The translations under genes and the position numbers were made by a program. From Rhodospirillales bacterium (GTDB lineage Bacteria; Pseudomonadota; Alphaproteobacteria; Micavibrionales; UBA2020): DNA of 10,618 bases. Below, in pieces: positions 1 to 5,642 of the stretch. The notes below the pieces were generated by a model that worked only from the letters and a program-made list of their open reading frames with translations, was not told the DNA's origin and did no database searches. Position 1 is the first letter of the stretch, and the number at the start of each line of letters is the position of its first letter. The DNA is taken from the NCBI GenBank assembly GCA_023266795.1, contig JAHFPI010000057.1:1-10618 (forward strand). Reading direction: 5' to 3'.

Positions 1-765
1 ATCGTCGGCAACGAAATCCTCTCCGGCCGGACGCAGGATGTGAACATCCGGTTTATCGCCGAACGGCTCGCCCTGCGCGGCATCAAGCTCGTTGAAGTGC
101 GGGTGGTGCGGGATGAAGAAGCGGCGATCATCAAAGCCACCAGCGAACTCAGCAAGGAATACGGCTACGTCTTCTCCACCGGCGGCATCGGGCCGACGCA
201 CGACGACATTACCGCCGAATGCATCGCCAAGGCGTTCCATGTAAAGCTCGAGATCCACGCCGAAGCCCGGCGCCGCATGGAGGAATACTACATCTCGAAA
301 GGCAGCGCGATGAACGAAGGCCGCCTGCGCATGGCGCGCATTCCTGCCGGCGCGACGCTGATCGACAATCCGGCATCCATCGCCCCCGGCTTTAAAATAA
401 AAAACGTCTATGTCATGGCCGGTGTGCCAAGCATAATGCAGGCGATGTTTCTGGCCGTCGAGCCGACGCTGCCGCAGGGCGCGCCGATGCTCTCCAATAC
501 CGTCACCTGCTCCTTGCGCGAGGGCGACATCGCCATCGAAATGGAAAACATCCAGAAACAGTGCCCGGACGTGGAAATCGGCAGCTACCCGACTATGGGC
601 GGCAGCGGGCCGAGCCTGAGCCTTGTGCTCCGCGCCACCGACGAAAAGCCGCTTAAAGCCGCAACGGAAAAAATCGTGAAAATGGTCAGGGACGCCGGCG
701 AAGAACCGGTCATCACCTACCAGCGCCCGCCGGCCGCGCCGGCGCGCACCCACCCGAAGCCGTAA
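1..765 (+). CDS. CinA-like molybdopterin-binding (MoCF) domain protein, 5' end missing
   Basis: The reading frame is open from base 1, so the true start lies upstream; 254 codons are present. Seen in the sequence: the first residues read IVGNEILSGRTQD, the opening motif of the CinA N-terminal/MoaB-Mog fold. Next come STGGIGPTHDDITAE, the conserved loop of the family, and YVMAGVPSIM. The protein ends about 20 residues after the fold in a Pro/Ala-rich tail (QRPPAAPARTHPKP), so the C-terminal nicotinamide-nucleotide amidase domain of full-length CinA is absent. Stand-alone proteins of this type are common in alphaproteobacteria and are usually labelled 'competence/damage-inducible protein A' or 'molybdopterin-binding protein'. 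The N-terminal family has been linked to ADP-ribose pyrophosphatase activity; a role in competence should not be assumed. The GTG at base 40 is an internal valine codon, not the start. The gene converges on the S51 hydrolase with 8 bases between stop codons and no intrinsic terminator. Confidence 0.9.
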   Translation: MVGNEILSGRTQDVNIRFIAERLALRGIKLVEVRVVRDEEAAIIKATSELSKEYGYVFSTGGIGPTHDDITAECIAKAFHVKLEIHAEARRRMEEYYISKGSAMNEGRLRMARIPAGATLIDNPASIAPGFKIKNVYVMAGVPSIMQAMFLAVEPTLPQGAPMLSNTVTCSLREGDIAIEMENIQKQCPDVEIGSYPTMGGSGPSLSLVLRATDEKPLKAATEKIVKMVRDAGEEPVITYQRPPAAPARTHPKP

Positions 766-773
766 ATAAAAAT

Positions 774-1556
774 CTACGCCGGGATTATTTTTCTCTTTTT
801 AAGATTATAGCGATCACCGGCGACGAGTTTCTGCTGCAGGGATTTTCCGTCGATGATCGTGACACATCCGCTGCCCACCACTTCCAGCATATTTTTATTA
901 TGCATGACAACGGCGGTATTCTCGTCGAGACCTATGCCGATATTGCTGCGCTTGGCCGTCAGGAAGTTAAACAACCGTGCCAGTTTCCCCTGCTTGGGTT
1001 TGGCCGTGATAACATTAAATAGCCGCGTCAGCCTCTTCCCCGTGTCAAAATGCGTGTCAAAAACAACGCCGGGAACAAAACCGAGGCCCGTCTTGAGCAA
1101 AGCACCGCCCTTTCCATCCGGATAAATCATCATGGCGGAAGATGCGGCAGCACCGGCGCTCGTACCGGCAAGCACAGTCCCCTGTCTGAAAAGACGCATC
1201 ACCTCATCAAGAAAAGCCGTCCCGCCCAGAATGGCCGGCAGGCGGGACTGGTCGCCGCCTGAAAAGAAAATGACGTCGGCATCGGCAATACGACTGACGA
1301 TTTGCGGGTCATTGGCCTCTTCCCGCGTGGCGATATACGTCACAACGCATTCGACCCCCAGCAGCCGGAAAGCGTCCTCATACATTTTTTTGTATTCTTC
1401 GGGTAATGTCCCCGCCGTCGTAATGATGTGGACGCGCGACTGGCTGCCTTTGGCTTCCTGAAGAACGCGCTTCAGCACCGCCATATCGCCGCTCTTGTTC
1501 TCATGTCCGCCGATGGCGATAAAAGTCCCCATCTCCCCGGCCGAAGGCTGCACCAT
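774..1556 (-). CDS. Peptidase S51 / cyanophycinase-like serine hydrolase
   Basis: Predicted cytoplasmic 260-residue protein of the S51 family, which holds cyanophycinase (cuts cyanophycin, a poly-Asp/Arg reserve) and alpha-aspartyl dipeptidase. Seen: FIAIGGHE near the N-terminus, FFSGGDQSRL (residues 97-106), the nucleophile elbow GTSAGA with Ser133 (131-136), DTHF with His169, and GIGLDENTAVV (207-217). The DTHF and GIGLDENTA pair resembles cyanophycinase more than dipeptidase E, and the length is close to the roughly 270 residues usual for cyanophycinase. No signal peptide is seen. The ATG at 1556 is preferred because AGGGAG lies 9 bases upstream; a second ATG eight codons later is possible. 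A -35/-10 pair lies about 40-65 bases upstream. Odd feature: residues 175-202 contain a near-repeated segment between the DTHF and GIGLDE motifs. No cyanophycin synthetase gene is in the window, so the substrate is unproven. Confidence 0.85.
   Translation of the reverse strand: MVQPSAGEMGTFIAIGGHENKSGDMAVLKRVLQEAKGSQSRVHIITTAGTLPEEYKKMYEDAFRLLGVECVVTYIATREEANDPQIVSRIADADVIFFSGGDQSRLPAILGGTAFLDEVMRLFRQGTVLAGTSAGAAASSAMMIYPDGKGGALLKTGLGFVPGVVFDTHFDTGKRLTRLFNVITAKPKQGKLARLFNFLTAKRSNIGIGLDENTAVVMHNKNMLEVVGSGCVTIIDGKSLQQKLVAGDRYNLKKRKIIPA
952..1041 (-). repeat. Degenerate 48-bp-offset tandem duplication inside the S51 hydrolase gene
   Basis: Bases 952-990 and 1000-1041 align with a 48-base offset and about two-thirds identity. 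In the protein, RLTRLFNVITAK (175-186) is followed by KLARLFNFLTAK (191-202), exactly 16 residues later, with 8 of the last 11 positions identical. Because the offset is a multiple of three, the frame is kept. The nucleotide divergence suggests an old duplication that has been retained. It sits where cyanophycinase-type proteins have one helix (normally a single RxxRL segment) before the GIG(I/L)DE motif, so it probably adds about one helix. Confidence 0.7.
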
Positions 1557-1592
1557 TGCAGTTTCTCCCTGATTGCGTTATTTACGCACGAA

Positions 1593-1621
1593 TATATATT
1601 ACATAATACACTAAATGCCAA
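1593..1621 (-). promoter_or_regulatory. Probable sigma-70-type promoter of the S51 hydrolase gene
   Basis: On the minus strand, TTGGCA (1621-1616; 5 of 6 to TTGACA) is followed after 17 bases by TATATA (1598-1593; 4 of 6 to TATAAT). The predicted transcript would begin near 1586, about 30 bases before the ATG at 1556. The whole stretch is AT-rich and lies between the tRNA 3' end and the gene. Confidence 0.5.
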
Positions 1622-1662
1622 TTATATCAAGGGGTAATTTTGACAAGCCCCTTACCAATTTA

Positions 1663-1750
1663 TGGTGGCCCTGGCCGGAATCGAACCGGCACGCCCGTTA
1701 CAGGCTCACGATTTTAAGTCGTGTGCGTCTACCAATTCCGCCACAGGGCC
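1663..1750 (-). tRNA. tRNA-Leu, anticodon TAA
   Basis: The minus strand folds as a class II tRNA. The acceptor stem is GGCCCTG with CAGGGCC, then discriminator A and an encoded CCA (1665-1663). The D loop contains AATTGGTAGAC. The anticodon arm is CACGA-CTTAAAA-TCGTG, giving anticodon TAA, which reads UUA (and UUG by wobble). The long variable arm is GCCTG-TAA-CGGGC, typical of Leu, and the T arm is GCCGG-TTCGATT-CCGGC. Length is 88 bases with CCA. The 5' end was set at 1750 by pairing of the seven acceptor bases. No integrase gene or duplicate of the tRNA 3' end was seen nearby, so there is no sign that it serves as an integration site here. Confidence 0.96.
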
Positions 1751-1774
1751 GCTGCAAGTAGAATCTGTACAGCC

Positions 1775-1803
1775 AAATTACGTTAATCCAGCTGTAAATT
1801 CAA
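1775..1803 (-). promoter_or_regulatory. Possible promoter of the tRNA-Leu gene
   Basis: On the minus strand, TTGAAT (1803-1798) is followed after 17 bases by TAATTT (1780-1775). Transcription would start near 1768, giving a leader of about 18 bases before the tRNA 5' end at 1750. The match to the -10 consensus is weak; position and spacing are the main support. Confidence 0.35.
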
Positions 1804-1841
1804 GCCCTTAACGCAGGATACAGAGTTTATTAACTTTCATT

Positions 1842-1850
1842 TGCTATCAT
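1842..1850 (+). promoter_or_regulatory. Possible extended -10 promoter for the 124-residue gene (and perhaps uvrC)
   Basis: TGCTATCAT fits the extended -10 form TGnTATAAT with one mismatch in the hexamer. No good -35 hexamer is visible at normal spacing. A start near 1857 would give a leader of about 20 bases before the ATG at 1878. Confidence 0.35.
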
Positions 1851-1867
1851 TCTCCATAGTAAACAAT

Positions 1868-1872
1868 GGAGG
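1868..1872 (+). promoter_or_regulatory. Ribosome binding site that decides the start at 1878
   Basis: GGAGG lies 5 bases before the ATG at 1878. An in-frame ATG at 1866 overlaps this site and has no binding site of its own, so the start at 1878 is much the better choice. Confidence 0.75.
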
Positions 1873-1877
1873 CTACA

Positions 1878-2252
1878 ATGGGTCTTTCTCTCGATGAATT
1901 AATGCCGTTAGCTGAACAATCGCCGCTGCTGGATCAAGCCGAGGCCGCGCTGCGCAAGGCAGGAAAAAAAGAAACCGCAGACAATCTGCTTCATCTTCAG
2001 CAGGATGCCGGCGTGGATATAGAAACAGCCTTTGGAAACTTTGACGACAAGGCGGGTGCAAAAACGGCACGGTTGATGGCTCTTTATGAACCGGTCACCG
2101 TCGAACGCTTTAACGGCACCCTTCAGGATGCCCATGCCGCCCTGCCGAAGGGTGACCTGCGTGATACATTCCAAATACTGATAAACAAACTATACATACG
2201 GGGTCCGCAGCAAAAACAGCAGCAAGGCCGCCTGCATAACGCGCCTCCTTAA
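1878..2252 (+). CDS. Hypothetical protein, 124 residues, family not recognised
   Basis: The start at 1878 (MGLSLDELMPL) follows a strong GGAGG; the upstream ATG at 1866 would add only four residues. The product is hydrophilic, with no signal peptide or membrane segment, and should be cytoplasmic. It looks largely helical: an acidic-amphipathic N-terminal part (residues 1-48), a central KAGAKTARLMALYEPVTVE stretch, then another helix-like part. The tail is Gln-rich (GPQQKQQQGRLHNAPP) and probably disordered. I recognise no catalytic motif, zinc ligands or DNA-binding pattern. Codons 8 and 11 are TTA, rare in the neighbouring genes. uvrC begins 41 bases after its stop with no terminator between, so cotranscription is likely; a link to repair would be only a guess. 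That it is a real gene rests on its binding site, its position in a gap and its codon-like composition. Confidence 0.65.
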   Translation: MGLSLDELMPLAEQSPLLDQAEAALRKAGKKETADNLLHLQQDAGVDIETAFGNFDDKAGAKTARLMALYEPVTVERFNGTLQDAHAALPKGDLRDTFQILINKLYIRGPQQKQQQGRLHNAPP

Positions 2253-2275
2253 AAATCCTGCCCAAAAAACGACAG

Positions 2276-2295
2276 ATGCCTTATCATTGAGGCAT
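2276..2295 (+). promoter_or_regulatory. Small hairpin covering the uvrC ribosome binding region and start codon
   Basis: ATGCCT (2276-2281) pairs with AGGCAT (2290-2295) across an 8-base loop. The right arm contains the only Shine-Dalgarno-like bases (GAGG, 2289-2292) and the first two bases of the uvrC ATG. The GAGG is only one base from the ATG, too close for a normal site. The stem is short, so a regulatory role is uncertain. Confidence 0.3.
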
Positions 2296-4120
2296 GACGG
2301 GAAAGGATCAGAAATCAGGCGCTCAGGTTATTGAGAGCTTTGTCGCGACTTTGCCCGGCCTGCCCGGCGTCTACCGGATGCTGGGCGCGTCCGGCGAGGT
2401 GCTTTATGTCGGCAAGGCCAAAAATCTCAAAAAGCGCGTCCGGAGCTATACCCAGCCGCAGAAGCAGGTCATCCGCATCCAGCGCATGATCGCGCAAACG
2501 GTGCATATGGAGTTCGCCACCACCCATACGGAGGCGGAGGCGCTGCTGCTGGAAGCGAACCTGATTAAAAAACTGAAGCCGCGTTACAATATCCTGCTGC
2601 GCGACGATAAATCCTTCCCCTACATCCTTATCACCGGCCACGATTTTCCGCAGGTCACCAAGCATCGCGGTGCGAAAGACCGCAAGGGCGAGTACTTCGG
2701 CCCCTTCGCCTCGGGCGGCGCGGTCAACGAAACCCTCGCCGTACTGCACAAGGCTTTCATGCTGCGCAACTGCACGGATTCCGTTTTTGCCCAGCGCACC
2801 CGCCCCTGCCTGCAATACCAGATCAAGCGCTGCACGGCACCCTGCGTTGCAAAAGTATCCAAAACGGAATACGCGCAACAGGTGGATATGGCGCGGCAGT
2901 TCCTTTCCGGCAAGAGCCGCCGGATACAGGAATACTTCGCCCGCGAGATGCAGCAGGCCAGCGACCGCATGGATTTTGAAAGCGCCGCCGCGCTGCGCGA
3001 CCGTATCCGCGCCCTGACCAGCATCCAGTCGCACCAGACCGTCCATGTCGCGGGCCTGAAAGACACCGACATCCATGTGATCCACCAGCATGACGGCATC
3101 AGCTGCATCGAGGTGTTTTTCTTCCGTGCGGGGCAGAACTTCGGCAACCGCTCTTATTTCCCGCGCCACGAAAAAGACGAAACGCCGGAGGATATTCTCG
3201 CCGCCTTCATCGCGCAGTTTTACAGCAGCAGGCCGGTGCCGAAGGAAATTCTCGTCAACACTGCGATCCCGGATAAATCCGTGCTGACGCAGGCGCTCAA
3301 GGTGAAGATCACCCGCCCCGTGCGCGGCGCCAAAAAAGAACTGATCGGCATGGCGCTGAAAAATGCCCGGGAAGCGCTGGAAAGAAAACGCGCCACCGAT
3401 GCCGGTCAGGGCGAAATTCTGGAGAAACTGGCCGGACACTTCGGGCTGGAAGCGCCGCCGGAGCGCATTGAGGTCTATGATAACAGCCATATCTCCGGCA
3501 CCCACGCGCTGGGAGCGATGATCGTCGCCGGGCCGGAGGGATTCCAGAAGAATGCCTACCGCAAATTCAACATGGCCGATCCCGTGAACCCCGGCGACGA
3601 TGTCGGCATGATGCGCGCCATGCTGACCCGACGTTTCCAGCAGTTCGTAAATGATGACACTGCCGTGCGGCCCGATCTGCTGCTCATCGACGGCGGTCAG
3701 GGGCAGCTGAATGCCGTGCTTCAGGTCATGGCGGATCTGGGCGTTTCCAGCATCCCTGTCATTGCGATTGCCAAGGGACCGGATCGCAATGCCGGACGGG
3801 AGCGATTCTTCATTTCCGGCAAGCCCCCCTTCAGTCTGGAACCGAATGATCCGGTGCTGTACTTTTTGCAGCGACTCCGCGACGAGGCGCACCGTTTTGC
3901 CATTACTTCCCATAGAGCGAAAAGAGCGCGGGCGCTGACCGCCAGCCCACTTGACGAAATCCCCGGAATCGGCGGAAAACGCAAGAAAGCCCTGCTTCTT
4001 CACTTCGGTTCCGCGAAAGCAGTTGCCGAGGCAGGGCTCCCTGATTTACAAAAGGTAGAGAACATCAGCAAAGCCGTTGCGGAGAGAATCTACAACTTTT
4101 TCCATGATGGCCGTGAATAG
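2294..4120 (+). CDS. uvrC: Excinuclease ABC subunit C (UvrC)
   Basis: Dual-incision nuclease of UvrABC nucleotide excision repair; it cuts on both sides of a DNA lesion marked by UvrA and UvrB. The 608-residue length is normal for the family. Domains in order: GIY-YIG nuclease for the 3' cut (about 22-100) with GVY 25-27, YVG 38-40, RVR 48-50, Glu87 and Asn99; four cysteines at 160, 172, 180 and 184, spaced as in the iron-sulfur cluster site known in E. coli UvrC; a UVR motif that contacts UvrB (about 205-240); the RNase H-like domain for the 5' cut with Asp396 in VYDNSHISG, Asp466 in LLIDGGQGQ and His533 in DEAHRFAI; and a helix-hairpin-helix end (LDEIPGIGGKRKKALL, 553 onward). The ATG at 2294 is the only option: a TGA lies directly upstream in frame and the next start-type codon falls inside the nuclease domain. 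pgsA follows after 15 bases. Confidence 0.98.
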   Translation: MTGKDQKSGAQVIESFVATLPGLPGVYRMLGASGEVLYVGKAKNLKKRVRSYTQPQKQVIRIQRMIAQTVHMEFATTHTEAEALLLEANLIKKLKPRYNILLRDDKSFPYILITGHDFPQVTKHRGAKDRKGEYFGPFASGGAVNETLAVLHKAFMLRNCTDSVFAQRTRPCLQYQIKRCTAPCVAKVSKTEYAQQVDMARQFLSGKSRRIQEYFAREMQQASDRMDFESAAALRDRIRALTSIQSHQTVHVAGLKDTDIHVIHQHDGISCIEVFFFRAGQNFGNRSYFPRHEKDETPEDILAAFIAQFYSSRPVPKEILVNTAIPDKSVLTQALKVKITRPVRGAKKELIGMALKNAREALERKRATDAGQGEILEKLAGHFGLEAPPERIEVYDNSHISGTHALGAMIVAGPEGFQKNAYRKFNMADPVNPGDDVGMMRAMLTRRFQQFVNDDTAVRPDLLLIDGGQGQLNAVLQVMADLGVSSIPVIAIAKGPDRNAGRERFFISGKPPFSLEPNDPVLYFLQRLRDEAHRFAITSHRAKRARALTASPLDEIPGIGGKRKKALLLHFGSAKAVAEAGLPDLQKVENISKAVAERIYNFFHDGRE

Positions 4121-4135
4121 GACGAAACCGGAAAC

Positions 4136-4723
4136 ATGCCCAAGCTCTTCTACAACATCCCCAACCTCCTTTCCGCCTACCGTATCGCGGTGATACCGGT
4201 GCTGACCCTGTTTTTTTATATCGGCGGTCCGGCGGCCACCTGGATCAACGTGGTGATTTTTTTCTTCGCCTGCATTTCGGATTTTCTGGACGGCGTCATT
4301 GCGCGGTATACGAAGCAGACGTCCGTCTTCGGCAAGTTTCTAGACGCCACTGCGGATAAAATACTGATCGGCGGCGTTCTGATGCTGCTGGTCTCTTTTG
4401 GCAGGCTGACGAATATCTGGATCATCCCCGCGCTTATCATCTTCATCCGTGAAATTCTGGTGTCCGGGCTGCGCGAATTTCTCGGCCTCTATAACGTCTC
4501 CGTACCGATTTCATGGATGGGCAAGTGGAAGACCGCCATGCAGATGTTCGCCAGCGGCTTCCTGATGGCTGGCGACTACGGTCCCGCCCTCGTCCCGCAT
4601 TCGTTCGTCATCGGTCAGGTCGCCTTCCTGATCGCCACCGTTATGACGGTTGTTTCAGGCTGGGACTACATGAAGGCCGGCATCGAGACCCTCCGCAGTC
4701 TGGATGCGGAAAAGGCGGCCTAA
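4136..4723 (+). CDS. pgsA: CDP-diacylglycerol--glycerol-3-phosphate 3-phosphatidyltransferase (PgsA)
   Basis: Inner-membrane enzyme that joins CDP-diacylglycerol and glycerol-3-phosphate to phosphatidylglycerophosphate, the committed step toward phosphatidylglycerol and cardiolipin. The 195-residue product carries the complete CDP-alcohol phosphatidyltransferase motif Dxx-DGxxAR-x8-GxxxDxxxD. Its metal and substrate residues are Asp49, Asp52, Gly53, Ala56, Arg57, Gly66, Asp70 and Asp74. Several hydrophobic membrane segments are clear (about 14-48, 77-108 and 135-175). The N-terminus (FYNIPNLLSAYRIAVIPVL) matches the usual start of PgsA. The related enzymes phosphatidylserine synthase and cardiolipin synthase are less likely given length, N-terminus and position after uvrC; uvrC-pgsA is a recurrent pair in alphaproteobacteria. 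The binding site before the ATG is weak (GGAAA). The TAA stop abuts the stop of the opposing transporter gene with no intervening base. Confidence 0.93.
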   Translation: MPKLFYNIPNLLSAYRIAVIPVLTLFFYIGGPAATWINVVIFFFACISDFLDGVIARYTKQTSVFGKFLDATADKILIGGVLMLLVSFGRLTNIWIIPALIIFIREILVSGLREFLGLYNVSVPISWMGKWKTAMQMFASGFLMAGDYGPALVPHSFVIGQVAFLIATVMTVVSGWDYMKAGIETLRSLDAEKAA

Positions 4724-5638
4724 CTAAAGCGGCCGTTGAGTCTCCACGATGATGCGGGAGCGCCGGGTCTCATCGTATACCAGATAAATCCCCGACAGGA
4801 TAATCAGGGCGGAGCCCACCATCACACCGGTTTTAGGTACTTCCTGAAACAGGAAGTACCCGAGAAGCGCGCCCCAGAATATCTGCGTATAATGGTACGG
4901 CGCCACCACCGCCGCCGAGGGCGCCATCTGGAAAGAAGATACGATGCAAAGAAAGCTGATCGTGCCCGTGATGCCCATGATGGCAAAAATCCCCCACTCG
5001 TAGGACGTGGGTGCTACGTAATGACTGAATAGAAAAGGCAGCATCGCCAGGATATTGAATGCCGAACCGCTCATGCCCATGAAGGCCCTGCTTTCATGAG
5101 CGCCGATATGGCGCACCAGCACCATCTGGCCTGAATAAATAAGCGCCCCCAGCAGCACGACAAGCGCCCAGCCGTTGAATGACCCGTTCCAGGGCGCAAG
5201 GATGGACACAACGACGGCAAAACCGAACAGCACCGCCATCAGCCGCCGCAACGGCAGCTTGTCCCCGAGAAAATACGCCGCGAGAAGAATAATCCAGAAC
5301 GGGGATGTAAAAACCAGCGAATAAAAAGTTGTCAGCGGCACGTGCGGCAGCGCCTGAATGGTGCAGGCGCCGGAGAGCGGCCCCAACGCGGCACGGATAA
5401 ACATCCATCCGGGCTTCTTTGTCCGGAAAGCCTTTTTTCCCTCTTTTTTCCATCCGTAAACGGCCATAAAAAATATGGAGGTAACGGAGTTTATAAAAAT
5501 AACCTGAAAAACGCTGAACTTGCCCGCCATCGTTTTCAGAGCGGCGTCGCTGATATTGGCAAAGGCATAACCGACGCATACAAGCAGAACGGCGAGAATG
5601 ATGTTTTTACGATAGGCGTGGCGCTCCGTCGTCGTCAT
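4724..5638 (-). CDS. EamA/DMT-family transporter (distal paralogue)
   Basis: Predicted ten-helix inner-membrane transporter of the drug/metabolite transporter superfamily with two EamA repeats (about residues 10-145 and 155-285); the substrate is unknown. The ATG at 5638 gives 304 residues. This start is preferred because MTTTERHAYRKNI aligns with the start of its paralogue and lies 4 bases after that gene's stop; an in-frame TTG at 5668 would add ten residues and overlap the upstream gene by 26 bases. About 60% of residues match the neighbouring paralogue by eye. The strongest blocks are ALPHVPLTTFY, the end of EamA-2 (APSAAVVAPYHYTQI) and YDETRRS at the C-terminus. Families of this kind export or import metabolites, nucleosides or S-adenosylmethionine, so substrate cannot be read from sequence. 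It is the last gene of the minus-strand operon and contains a perfect 11-bp hairpin at 4836-4860. Confidence 0.9.
   Translation of the reverse strand: MTTTERHAYRKNIILAVLLVCVGYAFANISDAALKTMAGKFSVFQVIFINSVTSIFFMAVYGWKKEGKKAFRTKKPGWMFIRAALGPLSGACTIQALPHVPLTTFYSLVFTSPFWIILLAAYFLGDKLPLRRLMAVLFGFAVVVSILAPWNGSFNGWALVVLLGALIYSGQMVLVRHIGAHESRAFMGMSGSAFNILAMLPFLFSHYVAPTSYEWGIFAIMGITGTISFLCIVSSFQMAPSAAVVAPYHYTQIFWGALLGYFLFQEVPKTGVMVGSALIILSGIYLVYDETRRSRIIVETQRPL
4836..4860. repeat. Perfect 11-bp inverted repeat (hairpin) inside the distal transporter gene
   Basis: GGTACTTCCTG (4836-4846) and CAGGAAGTACC (4850-4860) are exact reverse complements separated by AAA, so either strand's transcript can form an 11-bp stem with a three-base loop. 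On the minus strand it encodes part of YFLFQEVP near the protein's C-terminus. The corresponding YYIFREIP segment of the paralogue does not form it. No U-tract follows on either strand, so it is not a standard intrinsic terminator. It lies about 113 bases beyond the pgsA stop on the opposite strand. Confidence 0.85.
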
Positions 5639-5642
5639 GCCG

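Noticed and set aside
728..744. Seven-bp GC hairpin with a CGC loop near the end of the CinA-like gene, considered as a terminator
   Set aside because: It lies inside the coding sequence for the Pro/Ala tail and is not followed directly by a T-tract. GC-rich low-complexity sequence easily produces such stems.
1629..1653. AAGGGG/CCCCTT inverted repeat with a 13-base loop downstream of the tRNA, considered as its terminator
   Set aside because: There is no U-tract on either strand, the loop is long, and an alternative GGTAA/TTACC pairing competes. The stem is too weak to call a terminator.
1663..1750. tRNA-Leu as an integration site for a mobile element
   Set aside because: No integrase, no repeated tRNA 3' end and no foreign-looking gene block adjoin it.
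2315..4003. A 562-codon open frame on the minus strand, antisense to uvrC
   Set aside because: Its codons are exact reverse complements of uvrC codons, so it stays open only because uvrC avoids TTA, CTA and TCA there. The translation is low in recognisable motifs, and uvrC on the other strand has every family motif.
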